A DNA stretch of 64,000 bases, taken from the NCBI GenBank assembly GCA_030654395.1, contig JAURXM010000024.1, forward strand, positions 1 to 64,000. The letters run 5' to 3'. The notes beneath the pieces are model-generated. The model saw only the letters and a list, made by a program, of their open reading frames with translations. It had not been told where the DNA came from and ran no database searches. Origin of the DNA: Aquabacterium sp. GTDB taxonomy: Bacteria; Pseudomonadota; Gammaproteobacteria; Burkholderiales; Burkholderiaceae_C. Positions 8,111 through 16,847 of this stretch are shown piece after piece. Every line of letters starts with the position of its first letter. Position 1 is the first letter of the stretch. A program made the position numbers and the translations under genes.

Positions 8111-10132
8111 ATGAAAATGCGTATCCGCACTTTGCTTGCAATGCAGACTTGGCTGCTTGGCATCGCCTTGGCTGGGGCGGCGTCTGCGGCACCTTTGCTG
8201 CTGGATGATCCGCGCTCAGACTTCGTGATCAACGGCGAAGACCTGCTGCTGAATGCACCCGGAGGCGATGCATGGATCTCGGTCAGGCCTCGCAACCCTG
8301 TCTACGGCTTGGGTGCTGTCAAAGTGACCTTGACGGGCGCAGGCGGCCTGCCTGTGGTGGTCTCACCTAAGCAGTTGTCGTTCAATGCCTTGAACTGGTT
8401 CTGGCCACAAAAGGTCAAGGTGAGTGCGTCAGCGCTGTCGGCCATCAGGCAAAAGGGCCGCATCGACATCAACGGTAAGCAGGTATTCACTGGGCGCACC
8501 CTGCATGGTGAGGTGCAAGTCCATCTTGAGAACTTTGCCAAGCAAGCCTACCAACCCACCGTGGCGTCCTTGTCCAAGCACCGCATGCCCGATTGGTACA
8601 AAGACGCCAAGCTGGGCTACTTCGTGCACTGGACCGTCTCGTCCGTTCCAGCCTATGCCAACCCGCAGGGGATGGTGGGTTTTGCCATTGATGCGGGCGC
8701 TTTGGTCAACAACCTCTCGAAGAACCGCTTCTACCCTGAGCTGGCTTATGGCGAGTGGTACCGCAGCAATATGCAGGACAAGAAGGGGCAGACATGGGCC
8801 CATCACGCGGCGAACTTTGGCGCTAGCTTTGACTACTACGGCTTCGTGAGCTTGTTCAATGCGCAGCAGCGCACAGCCGATGTGGACGGCTTGGCTCGCT
8901 TCATCAAGGATGCGGGCGGCAAATACACCGTGTTCGTGACGCAGCACCATGATGGCGTGTCATTCTTCAAGCCATCGGTGCTCCACTCTAGGCTGCCGAC
9001 GGCACAGGCTGTGTCTGAGCGCGACGTCACAGGGGACTTCTCCCGCGCGGTCAAAAATCAGGGCATGAAGTCCGGCCTGTACTACTCAGGCTACTTCGAC
9101 TGGGGCTACTCTAAAAAGCAGTTTGTGCACGGTGATGCATCTGCTGCAAAGAACCTGTTGGGCGCAGCGGTCGAGGCCACGACAGATCAGAACTTCCGCG
9201 CCTTGGTTCGTTCGCACTACATGGACCTCATCGATCAATACGATCCGGACTTGTTGTGGAACGACCTAGCCTACATTGGCGACCCCGCTGAAGTGCAGGC
9301 GTACTTCTTCAACCGCAAGCCTGACGGTGTGGTCAACGACCGTTGGAAGAGCCCTCTGCGTTTTTATGACAGTGTGTTTGCCCAACCGGGTGTGAGCGCT
9401 GTGTACCAAGGTGTGATTGGTGGCCTGCAGGCCGCCGTGAACGCGGCCGGTCAACGTGAGCCCATCACGCCGACCGTGACCACGGTGTTCAGCGACTTCA
9501 CTACGCACGAGTACGTTGACTTCCCTGAAAAGGCTTACCCCAACACCCGTTACTTTGAGAACACGCGCGGCGTGGGCCGCAGCTTTGCCTACACGGCCAA
9601 TGATGTGGACTTTCTCAGCGGAGACGCTTTGGTTCATTTCTTGGTTGATGTGGTCAGCAAAAACGGCAACTTGTTGCTCAACATCGGGCCGCGACCTGAT
9701 GGCAGCATCCCTGAGGAACAGGCCACCCCGATCCGCGAGTTGGGCGAATGGCTCAAAGTCAATGGTGGCGGCATCTACGGCACGAGGCCTTGGCGCGAGG
9801 CCAGCAACGTGTCTAGGCAAGGAGACAAGCTCACCTACACGACCGACCGTGACGGTCATCTCTACGTGTTCGTGGACCGCGCTGATGCTGGAGAGAAGGT
9901 GCTGACCCTGCCGGGTATACAGGTTGATGTCTCGGTACCTGCCACTGCAGCCGTTGCCATGCTTGGGCGCACGGACGGTCTGCGTTGGTCTCAAGTTGGC
10001 AATGATCTTCGGTTGGTCATACCGCCTTCAGCGTCATCAGTTGGGGCAAGCAAACTGGTCGCGATCCGGGTGCGCCTGAGCCGACCGGTTTGGGATGCTT
10101 ACTTGGCCTCACCTGCGAGCTACTGGCGATAG
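8111..10132 (+). CDS. Exported alpha-L-fucosidase, glycoside hydrolase family 29
   Basis: A 673-residue protein with a signal peptide (residues 1-26, ASA). An N-terminal beta segment (about 30-145) resembles a small carbohydrate-binding or Ig-like module. The GH29 barrel starts near MPDWYKDAKLGYFVHW and includes FVTQHHDGVSFF, SGYFDWGY and the nucleophile context LLWNDLAY (Asp385). The typical fucosidase ending NGNLLLNIGPRPDGSIP is present, followed by a C-terminal beta domain. It cleaves terminal alpha-L-fucose, most probably in the periplasm or outside the cell. Its place after two esterases suggests removal of fucose from an acylated glycan. The family call is firm; the linkage is unknown. 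Confidence 0.92.
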   Translation: MKMRIRTLLAMQTWLLGIALAGAASAAPLLLDDPRSDFVINGEDLLLNAPGGDAWISVRPRNPVYGLGAVKVTLTGAGGLPVVVSPKQLSFNALNWFWPQKVKVSASALSAIRQKGRIDINGKQVFTGRTLHGEVQVHLENFAKQAYQPTVASLSKHRMPDWYKDAKLGYFVHWTVSSVPAYANPQGMVGFAIDAGALVNNLSKNRFYPELAYGEWYRSNMQDKKGQTWAHHAANFGASFDYYGFVSLFNAQQRTADVDGLARFIKDAGGKYTVFVTQHHDGVSFFKPSVLHSRLPTAQAVSERDVTGDFSRAVKNQGMKSGLYYSGYFDWGYSKKQFVHGDASAAKNLLGAAVEATTDQNFRALVRSHYMDLIDQYDPDLLWNDLAYIGDPAEVQAYFFNRKPDGVVNDRWKSPLRFYDSVFAQPGVSAVYQGVIGGLQAAVNAAGQREPITPTVTTVFSDFTTHEYVDFPEKAYPNTRYFENTRGVGRSFAYTANDVDFLSGDALVHFLVDVVSKNGNLLLNIGPRPDGSIPEEQATPIRELGEWLKVNGGGIYGTRPWREASNVSRQGDKLTYTTDRDGHLYVFVDRADAGEKVLTLPGIQVDVSVPATAAVAMLGRTDGLRWSQVGNDLRLVIPPSASSVGASKLVAIRVRLSRPVWDAYLASPASYWR

Positions 10133-10179
10133 TCCATGTTTGTTGTTGTGCCTGCATATACGAAACGGACAGGGATTTC

Positions 10180-11784
10180 ATGCTCACGATATTGACTGCT
10201 CTGGGTTGCTGGTTGTCGGCTTGCGCGCCCGCACCCGCACCCGCATCTCCGCCTGTTGCTCAGACGTCTTTTGGCGCGGTCAGCGGCAAGTCTTACAGCG
10301 GTGTCAGGGCTTATCTCGGCATCCCTTATGCCGCAGCACCTGTTGGCGACTTGCGCTGGCAGATCCCACAAGCACCGCGGCCGTGGTCGGGGGTGCGCCG
10401 CGGTGATCAGGCAGGGAGTGCCTGTATGCAGCCGGCTTCGTTGTCAAGTTCAAATGCGAACATCAACGAGGACTGCCTATATGTGAATGTGTTCGCGCCT
10501 GAGGACATCGGCACAAGCAAATTGCCCGTCATGGTGTGGATTCATGGTGGCGGCTTTGTTACGGGCTCTGCCTCGGATTTTGAGATGGCCAACCTCGCCC
10601 GTGATGGGCGGGTGATTGTGGTGTCTCTCAACTATCGGCTGGGCGCATTTGGCTTCTTCCGTCATCCGGATGGCGTGTCGCAGGGTGTGGCGGCCAATCT
10701 GGGTTTGCTGGACCAGCAAGCCGCTTTGAGGTGGGTGAAGTCGCAAGTGGGCGCGTTCGGCGGTGATGCTGGCAATGTCACGATTTTTGGTGAGTCTGCA
10801 GGTGCGGCAAGCGTATGCATGCACTTGGTTTCGCCCTACTCGGCTGGCTTGTTTCACAAGGCCATCTCACAAAGTGGGGCATGTGCATTGAACGAGCCAA
10901 AGTCTACTGGCGCGCTGACAAAGCCGTCGGCTGAACAGCTCACCGCATCATCTTTGGATTTGGGTGGGCGCCTGGGCTGTGCATCTGGTGCAGATCAACT
11001 CAGTTGCATGCGTAGCAAGTCTGCCGATGATGTATTACGAGCCTCAAACACGACAACTGACTTCATGACCAAGGGCTTCATTTGGTCACCGGTGCAAGAT
11101 GGTGTTTCCATCGTCGGTCGCGCTACCGAGCAGCTTAGGCAAGGCCAGTTCAATCGAGTGCCTGTATTGCTAGGTAGCATGCGCGATGAGGGGCGCCTTT
11201 TTGTGGCCGCTGAGTACCATCTGCCGCATTTGTTACCTGTCAGGCCTTTCGAGCTGGCCGATGTCCTTGTCAAAGAGGCGGGTTCTGATGCCTTGATGCG
11301 AAGCAAGCTCTTTGACGCGTACAGCTGGTGGCGTCATGGCTCCTTGGATAAGGCGCTGGCGGCCATGTATACCGATTCGATTTACTCATGCCCTGTCATG
11401 GCTGACGCGCAAGACCTTGCGCGTCATGTGCCCACCTATCACTACGAGTTTTCAGAGCCACGTACGCCCGGCATCATCGATCCCTACATGCCATTAGGGG
11501 CCTTCCACGGCGCAGATCTGCGTTATTTGTTCCAGGCTAAGTTGCCATTCAGCATGTTGGATTTGCCCTTGACGGCTGCCCAGCAGAAGTTGGCGGGCGA
11601 TGTGACCAAATATTGGGCCAGATTCGCATACCAGGGCGATCCCAACGTGGCTGGGCTTGCGCCATGGCCACGTTTCCAGGCCAATGGTGGCCGTTCATTG
11701 GTATTGCAATCTGGTCAGTACAAGGTACAAGACATTGGCCTGTTCCAGCGCGATCACCATTGCGATCTGTGGCCGCAAAATTAA
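10180..11784 (+). CDS. Type B carboxylesterase, predicted lipoprotein
   Basis: A 534-residue alpha/beta-hydrolase of the carboxylesterase/cholinesterase family. The start at 10180, not an upstream in-frame ATG at 10090 inside the fucosidase gene, gives a signal sequence with lipobox LSAC (Cys15) and has an AGGGA ribosome site. Family landmarks are AYLGIPYAAAP, NEDCLYVNVF, the oxyanion segment IHGGGF, the nucleophile elbow FGESAGAAS (Ser206), and GAFHGADL with the catalytic His. It should hydrolyse carboxylic esters at a membrane surface. The stop overlaps the stop of the convergent AraC gene by 4 bp. It is the last gene of the exported hydrolase run. Confidence 0.9.
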   Translation: MLTILTALGCWLSACAPAPAPASPPVAQTSFGAVSGKSYSGVRAYLGIPYAAAPVGDLRWQIPQAPRPWSGVRRGDQAGSACMQPASLSSSNANINEDCLYVNVFAPEDIGTSKLPVMVWIHGGGFVTGSASDFEMANLARDGRVIVVSLNYRLGAFGFFRHPDGVSQGVAANLGLLDQQAALRWVKSQVGAFGGDAGNVTIFGESAGAASVCMHLVSPYSAGLFHKAISQSGACALNEPKSTGALTKPSAEQLTASSLDLGGRLGCASGADQLSCMRSKSADDVLRASNTTTDFMTKGFIWSPVQDGVSIVGRATEQLRQGQFNRVPVLLGSMRDEGRLFVAAEYHLPHLLPVRPFELADVLVKEAGSDALMRSKLFDAYSWWRHGSLDKALAAMYTDSIYSCPVMADAQDLARHVPTYHYEFSEPRTPGIIDPYMPLGAFHGADLRYLFQAKLPFSMLDLPLTAAQQKLAGDVTKYWARFAYQGDPNVAGLAPWPRFQANGGRSLVLQSGQYKVQDIGLFQRDHHCDLWPQN

Positions 11785-12833
11785 GGTGTGAGTGCGCGTT
11801 GTCGCCACTGGTGCGGCGACATACCCGTCCAGCGCTTGAACGCGCGTGAAAACGCGCTTTGCTCTGAGTAGCCCAGCAGCGCGCCAACCTCGGCCAAGGT
11901 CAGGCGCGGGTCACGCAGGTGTAGCTCGCCCACCTGTTGCAGTGCGGCTTCGCGCAGATCCCGAAAGCTCAAGCCCTGCTCGGCCAGCCTCCGGTAGAAC
12001 ACACGCGGCGACAGGCGCAACTCATTGGCCACTTGTTCGAGCTCGGGCATGCCATGTGGCGCCAAGTGGGCGATCACACGCTGGGTCATCTCGGCCAAGT
12101 CCCCTGCTTGCGGCAGCTGTGCCATGGCCGCATCCACTTGTGCCTCCATCAACTTGAGCAGCGTGGGATCAGATTGCCTCAGCGGTGCGGCCAAGCTGCT
12201 AAGGGGGATCACCAGCCTCGTCATAGGTTGATCAAAGCGCACGGGGCACCCGAAGTACGCCGTGTACGGGCGTTTGTCAGCTGGGGCCGGGTTCACAAAA
12301 TCAACCTGATGCAAGGGCAGCTTATGACCAGACAGGCTGCGACCAAACTGCACAATGCCCGTCAACCCAGCCTCATCAAACAAGGCGCCGGGCTTGCCGT
12401 GTGCCACACCCCATTGCAGCTCAAGGGTGTCACCGCCAAGCTGGTGTGCGATCGGGTTGATGTCATGCAACAACCGGTGGTACCGCTGGATGCGCATCAA
12501 CGCGGCACCCAGGTTCTCGCAGGCCAGCATCACATAGCCCAAGGCACCAAGGTGGGTCGGTTCAATGGTCTGGCCCAGATGCAGCCCCAGCAGCGGGTCT
12601 TGCAGGCGCTCTGCAGCCTTGATCAGCAGCTGGCAGTAGGCCTCAGCTGAGAATCGCCCCAACTTGTTGGCGTCGTCCAGTTGCAGGCCTTTCGGCAGCA
12701 CCTCCTGCGGATCGACACCCTGCGCTTGCAAATACAGGCGCAATACACGCACCATGGTGAGCGGCACCATGCCCTGCACCACATCGCGTTGATACAGCCT
12801 TGCAGGCAGGGGGTAGGGAGGTAAAGTTGGCAT
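11781..12833 (-). CDS. AraC-family transcriptional regulator
   Basis: A 350-residue regulator with the arabinose-binding-like N-terminal domain (about 20-205) and an AraC helix-turn-helix pair at the C-terminus (LTLAEVGALLGYSEQSAFSRAF, ending RWTGMSPHQWR). I prefer the ATG at 12833 (MPTLPPYPLPARLYQRD) to an upstream start that adds 12 poorly conserved residues. It is divergent from the short-chain dehydrogenase operon at 12923, with about 90 bp between, so it most likely controls that operon. It is convergent with the lipoprotein esterase. Many relatives respond to lipid- or aromatic-type ligands; the effector here is unknown. Confidence 0.88.
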   Translation of the reverse strand: MPTLPPYPLPARLYQRDVVQGMVPLTMVRVLRLYLQAQGVDPQEVLPKGLQLDDANKLGRFSAEAYCQLLIKAAERLQDPLLGLHLGQTIEPTHLGALGYVMLACENLGAALMRIQRYHRLLHDINPIAHQLGGDTLELQWGVAHGKPGALFDEAGLTGIVQFGRSLSGHKLPLHQVDFVNPAPADKRPYTAYFGCPVRFDQPMTRLVIPLSSLAAPLRQSDPTLLKLMEAQVDAAMAQLPQAGDLAEMTQRVIAHLAPHGMPELEQVANELRLSPRVFYRRLAEQGLSFRDLREAALQQVGELHLRDPRLTLAEVGALLGYSEQSAFSRAFKRWTGMSPHQWRQRALTP

Positions 12834-12922
12834 GGATGAAATTGTCAAATTTCTATGCGATTTAGTCAAGACGGGTGCACCCTCGTTTTACTATGCTCAC
12901 CCCCATTGTTCAGGAGTACGTC

Positions 12923-13717
12923 ATGCAGAGCCACGCTCGTCAAAGCATCTTCATCACCGGCGCGGCAGCGGGCATTGGCCGCGCTGTGGCCGAGCGGTTT
13001 GTCAAAGCGGGCTGGTTTGTGGGCCTGTATGACGTGGACGAGGCCGCCGTGCAAGCACTGCGCATGCAACTGGGCGCTGACCGTTGTCATGCTGGCCGTT
13101 TGGATGTCTCGTGTGCGGCAGATTGGGCGCCGCAGCTCGAAGCCTTTTGGTTGGCAGCAGGGCAACGATTTGATCTGCTTTTCAACAATGCGGGCGTGTC
13201 TGTCACCAGCTATTTTGAAGAGGCTGAGCTGGCGCGTCACCATCGCCTGATCGACATCAATCTCAAAGGCGTCGTCAATGGCTGCTACGGGGCTTTGGGC
13301 TACCTCAAGCGTACTGAGGGCGCACGGGTGGTCAACATGTGTTCGGCCTCTGCCTTGTATGGCCAGCCCATGCTCAGCACTTACTCGGCCACCAAAGCGG
13401 CTGTGCGCAGCCTGACCGAGGCGCTGGACATTGAGTGGCAGCGCCATGGCATCCGCGTGGTCGATGCGCTCCCCTTGTTTGTCAACACCGCCATGGTCAG
13501 GGATGACGTCAGCAAGATGAAAACCGTGCAGGCCTTGGGCGTGCGCCTCAGTGCCGATGATGTCGCGGCCACGGTCTGGGCGCTCTCGCAAGGCAAGCCC
13601 TCCAGCTTGCCCGTTCACTCTCCGGTGGGTTGGCAGACCAAGCTGTTTTACGTGCTGTCCAAATACTCGCCTGATTTCATCAACCGTTTTGTCACGGCCC
13701 GCATGTCGGGACACTGA
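12923..13717 (+). CDS. Short-chain dehydrogenase/reductase
   Basis: A 264-residue classical SDR. The cofactor motif TGAAAGIGRAV is at about residues 10-20, NNAGVS lies in the middle, and the catalytic YSATK follows a Ser-containing strand (CSASALYG). The start at 12923 has AGGAG 6 bp upstream; two earlier in-frame starts lack this. It is a cytoplasmic NAD(P)-dependent oxidoreductase acting on an alcohol or ketone; the substrate cannot be read from sequence. It heads a tight three-gene operon (next start 0 bp after its stop) that is divergent from an AraC regulator. Confidence 0.87.
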   Translation: MQSHARQSIFITGAAAGIGRAVAERFVKAGWFVGLYDVDEAAVQALRMQLGADRCHAGRLDVSCAADWAPQLEAFWLAAGQRFDLLFNNAGVSVTSYFEEAELARHHRLIDINLKGVVNGCYGALGYLKRTEGARVVNMCSASALYGQPMLSTYSATKAAVRSLTEALDIEWQRHGIRVVDALPLFVNTAMVRDDVSKMKTVQALGVRLSADDVAATVWALSQGKPSSLPVHSPVGWQTKLFYVLSKYSPDFINRFVTARMSGH

Positions 13718-14812
13718 ATGACGCGTCCACCTACTGGCATGAGAGCCTTGACCGATTTTGATCATGCACGTCAATCCGTCAGCCCACAGGTGCGGCTGGA
13801 TGCCGTGCGTCTGCAGGCCAAGGCGCTACGCGAACGCATGATGGCTGAACCCGAGGTGCTGTTCTACCGCAGCTTTAACCTCATCAGGGCGCCCTACCCA
13901 ACGTACTACGCTTTCTCGGGCGTGTTCGCGCACAAGGGGTTCAAGTTCCCGCTGGTGCACTTGCTCAACCGTTTGTTTGTTGTTCAATACCGCGACCATG
14001 ATGGGGCTGTACGCACCTTGTTGTTGTCACCCACCGATCACACCGCAAACCGCGAAACGCCGTTCTTCAAGAGTTTGGCGCAGAGCGTACCCGACAGCTT
14101 TGATCGCCTCTTTGCGCCGCAGTACAACACCGTACAAAGCGCTTTGGCGCAGTGCGGTATCACCCCAGATCAAGTGGACTACATCAGCTACGACCACCTG
14201 CACACCCAAGATGTGCGGGCGTGGTTGGGGTCGCACGACAGGCCCGGTTACTTCCCTCGCGCCAAGCTCTTGGTGCACAGCCAAGAATGGGCCTCGACAC
14301 AGGCCTTGCTGCCCATTCAGGCCGATTGGTATTGCCCGAACGGCATCCATGGCATCCCCGATGACCGTGTGCTGACCTTTGACGGCAGCCTGAGCCTGGG
14401 GCCCGGCTTGGCCCTCATCCACACACCTGGGCACACAGAAGGCAATCACTCTATGGCGGCACGGGTGCCCGATGGCATCCGAGTCACCAGCGAGAACGGT
14501 GTAGGCGTGGATGCGTATGCGCCTCAAAACTCGCGCATCAATGCTGTCCGCCGACATGCCTTGCGCACGGGCGTGGAGGTCATCCTCAATGGCAACACCC
14601 TAGAGGGCAGCAATGACCAGTACATCTCCATGGTGCTGGAGAAAACACTGGCTGGCCCCTCAGCTAACCCCGATTATCCCAACTGCGCCACATCCAGTGA
14701 GCGCACACCGTTCTGGCTTTTCCCGGGCGATGTGAGTAGCCATTTGTTTGGCGAGGCACAGTTCGGATCCGTCCAGCTTCATTCACAAACACCCAGAGAG
14801 CAAGCAGCATGA
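13718..14812 (+). CDS. Metallo-beta-lactamase-fold hydrolase with atypical metal motif
   Basis: A 364-residue MBL-fold protein. The late histidine segment IHTPGHTEGNH (His235, His239) is typical. The expected first motif HxHxDH instead reads HLHTQD (His160, His162, Asp165), so one position of the canonical set is shifted or missing. The N-terminal 80 residues are an extra region with a YYAFSGVFAHKGF stretch. No signal peptide is seen. It starts directly at the stop of the SDR gene and overlaps the next gene by 4 bp, so the three proteins are probably made together and act on related substrates. The fold call is good; activity is uncertain. Confidence 0.72.
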   Translation: MTRPPTGMRALTDFDHARQSVSPQVRLDAVRLQAKALRERMMAEPEVLFYRSFNLIRAPYPTYYAFSGVFAHKGFKFPLVHLLNRLFVVQYRDHDGAVRTLLLSPTDHTANRETPFFKSLAQSVPDSFDRLFAPQYNTVQSALAQCGITPDQVDYISYDHLHTQDVRAWLGSHDRPGYFPRAKLLVHSQEWASTQALLPIQADWYCPNGIHGIPDDRVLTFDGSLSLGPGLALIHTPGHTEGNHSMAARVPDGIRVTSENGVGVDAYAPQNSRINAVRRHALRTGVEVILNGNTLEGSNDQYISMVLEKTLAGPSANPDYPNCATSSERTPFWLFPGDVSSHLFGEAQFGSVQLHSQTPREQAA

Positions 14813-15804
14813 CGCCCACATTGAATGCTGTTTTGGTGACAGGCGGTGGCGGGTTTTTAGGCCAAGCGCTGATCAAGTTGTTGTTGGGCGATGACCACTG
14901 CAAAGTCACGGTGTTGGCCTTGCCGCATGAGGCCGTGCCCGCAACGTGGGGCACACGTGTCCACGTGGTCCGGGGTGATGTGACCTGCTTGGACGATGTG
15001 GCCAAGGCGGCTCAGGGCTGTGGGCACATCTTCCACCTGGCCGCGATGGTGGGTGACAGCGGCACCTACGCACAGCACGAGCGTGTGACCGTGGGCGGCA
15101 CAGCCAACGTACTCAAGGTCGCCTTGAAACAAGGTGCGGCCGTCATCTTGACCACCAGCATCTGCGCGTATGGCGACGCCATCCAGCGCGGCATCTGCGC
15201 AGAGGACACGGCACTTGGCGTGCCACAAGGGCCTTATGGTGCGGCCAAACAAGGTCAAGAGCGCTTGGCGTGGCAATTCAAAGCCGAGGGCGGCAAGGTG
15301 TGTGTGGTGCGCCCTGCCAACATCATCGGCCCCGGCTCTGGCCCGTGGTTGCTGGACGCGGCCCATGCTTTGCGACAAGGCTTGCCTGCGTTGATAGGCG
15401 GCGGGCGGGGCAATGCGGGTTTGGCTCTCGTCGATAACGTGGCCGCGTTTTTGTTGCTGGCTGCGCGTACGCCCCAAGCCTATGGCCAAGCCTACAACGT
15501 CAACGATGGCTTGCCCATCACATGGCAGCGCTACTTCACTGATCTGGCCGCACTGATGGGCGCACCCGCACCCAAGTCGATCCCTCGTGTGCTGGCCTAT
15601 CTGGGTGCACGCGTGGCCGAGCCCCTATTCAGGCGCTTCATGCCACGCAGCCGCCCACCGGTGACGCGTGAAGCACTCAACTTGGTGGCGTGGGACAACC
15701 GCTTCCCGAACGACAAAGCACGGGCACTAGGCTGGCACCCCACAGTCAGCTATGAGCAAGCCATGCAGGCGATCAAGCAAGACATCCTGGCGCGTGGCTT
15801 GTAA
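14809..15804 (+). CDS. NAD-dependent epimerase/dehydratase family protein
   Basis: A 331-residue extended SDR. The Rossmann motif TGGGGFLGQAL sits at about residues 11-21, and the catalytic region has SICAYGD followed by YGAAKQGQE (YxxxK-type Tyr/Lys). The C-terminal half (HAP-rich tail, RFMPRSRPPVTREAL) resembles 3-beta-hydroxysteroid dehydrogenase and 4-dihydroflavonol reductase-like members more than sugar epimerases. It overlaps the MBL gene by 4 bp (ATGA) and ends the operon. The probable role is oxidation or reduction of an alicyclic or lipid-like substrate; this is inference from subfamily resemblance. Confidence 0.82.
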   Translation: MTPTLNAVLVTGGGGFLGQALIKLLLGDDHCKVTVLALPHEAVPATWGTRVHVVRGDVTCLDDVAKAAQGCGHIFHLAAMVGDSGTYAQHERVTVGGTANVLKVALKQGAAVILTTSICAYGDAIQRGICAEDTALGVPQGPYGAAKQGQERLAWQFKAEGGKVCVVRPANIIGPGSGPWLLDAAHALRQGLPALIGGGRGNAGLALVDNVAAFLLLAARTPQAYGQAYNVNDGLPITWQRYFTDLAALMGAPAPKSIPRVLAYLGARVAEPLFRRFMPRSRPPVTREALNLVAWDNRFPNDKARALGWHPTVSYEQAMQAIKQDILARGL

Positions 15805-15832
15805 TCACGGCTCACGGCTCACGGCTCACGGC
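15805..15832. repeat. Tandem heptamer repeat (TCACGGC x4)
   Basis: Four perfect copies of TCACGGC fill the 21-bp gap between two convergent genes and run into the last codons of the DUF1439 gene on the minus strand. Such a short tandem array can change length by replication slippage. Here that would alter only the spacer and the extreme C-terminus. Confidence 0.85.
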
Positions 15833-16389
15833 TTGGGCGTCAGGTGCACGGCCAAGCCGGTGGCGCTGACCGTGATCTCACCGACTTGGTAGCCCATGCG
15901 ATCGGCGTTGCGCAGATCCTCGGGCTTGAACTGGTGCACGGTGAGGTCTTGCAAGCTGTCCTCGACAAAGCGCGCGCCCATGTTGCTCAAGGCCCGTTGG
16001 TAGATCGCGGGCAAGCCGTCCACCACCACTTGCTCAACCTTTGGGTCTTTGAGTCGGATGCTCAGGTCTTTGGGCTCATAGCGCAAGCCAAAGCTCAGGG
16101 TCACATGACCTTTGTAGCCCTCGTTGAACATCAACTCCCGTGCCGTCATGGTGACCTTGGCGACCACGCGGTTGCGCTCGGGTAGCAGCGTCAACTCAGG
16201 CGCAGCGGCTTCCACATCCAATAGGCCCAATACCCGTTTGGTGGCCGGGAACTTCTGTCCCAGTTTGCTCAGCATCTCCTCGCGCGAGATGTTAATCGTG
16301 CGCGGGCCCAGCAAGCTCGCACACGAGACCAGCAGGATACTTGTGGTGAGGCAGGCGCTCAGGCCCAACCATTGGCGGCGTTTTAGCAT
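15826..16389 (-). CDS. DUF1439 family lipoprotein
   Basis: A 187-residue protein with a lipoprotein signal (LLVSC lipobox near residue 22) after MLKRRQWLGLSACL. The remainder matches the DUF1439 layout: NISREEMLSKLGQKFP near the start and a long beta-rich body. Relatives include E. coli YceB. They are thought to sit on the periplasmic face of a membrane and to fold like lipid-binding TULIP proteins, but no function is proven. I chose the ATG at 16389 because it opens the signal sequence; longer reading frames upstream are not signal-like. It follows the PIN gene by 11 bp on the same strand. Confidence 0.8.
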   Translation of the reverse strand: MLKRRQWLGLSACLTTSILLVSCASLLGPRTINISREEMLSKLGQKFPATKRVLGLLDVEAAAPELTLLPERNRVVAKVTMTARELMFNEGYKGHVTLSFGLRYEPKDLSIRLKDPKVEQVVVDGLPAIYQRALSNMGARFVEDSLQDLTVHQFKPEDLRNADRMGYQVGEITVSATGLAVHLTPKP

Positions 16390-16400
16390 GATGGCGGCCA

Positions 16401-16847
16401 TCATACGGTGATTGGCATGCCCGTCCAAGTTTGCAGGCTCATCACCTGCACGCCTTGTTGTTTGGCCCGCTTGGCCAGCTTGAGCAAAGCGGCGTCCTTG
16501 CTGAACAACCACGTCGCTTTGACATGCAGGGCCAAGTCAATGAAGACCTGGTCATCGGGGTCTTTGCAGACCAGCGGGCAACGCGGTGGCTCGTCGACAA
16601 AGGTGGCGTGCTGGAACACGGTCAGCGTCAGCATCGGGTCAGGTGCCCAGCGCTTGAAGACGCTGCGGGGCCACACCTGGTGCCACTCTTGCTCCATGGA
16701 TGGGCAGGCCAGCCAACGCAACTTGCCCTCTGCCAAGGCTTGGGCCAAGGGGTGCGCCGACGGGTCTTTGAACACCCGCCAGTCCAGCAAGGCGTTGGTG
16801 TCCAAGATGACGATGGGGATGTCGGTGGCAGTGGCAGACGCGCTCAT
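16401..16847 (-). CDS. PIN-domain protein (putative toxin-antitoxin-like RNase)
   Basis: A 148-residue PIN-domain protein with the opening [13 protein letters not shown], where the first Asp is the metal ligand. Later acidic residues occur in [14 protein letters not shown], and [13 protein letters not shown] is typical of the COG1569 type. PIN domains are Mg-dependent RNases. Many are toxins, but no antitoxin gene of the usual small size is next to it. The ATG at 16847 overlaps the mnmA stop (ATGA), so it is translationally coupled to the tRNA-modification gene. This looks more like a housekeeping operon than a mobile toxin-antitoxin unit. Confidence 0.82.
   Translation of the reverse strand: MSASATATDIPIVILDTNALLDWRVFKDPSAHPLAQALAEGKLRWLACPSMEQEWHQVWPRSVFKRWAPDPMLTLTVFQHATFVDEPPRCPLVCKDPDDQVFIDLALHVKATWLFSKDAALLKLAKRAKQQGVQVMSLQTWTGMPITV

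Noticed and set aside
15805-15832. TCACGGC array as a possible CRISPR or iteron origin
   Set aside because: The repeats are contiguous 7-mers without spacers and lie between convergent genes; a simple tandem repeat.
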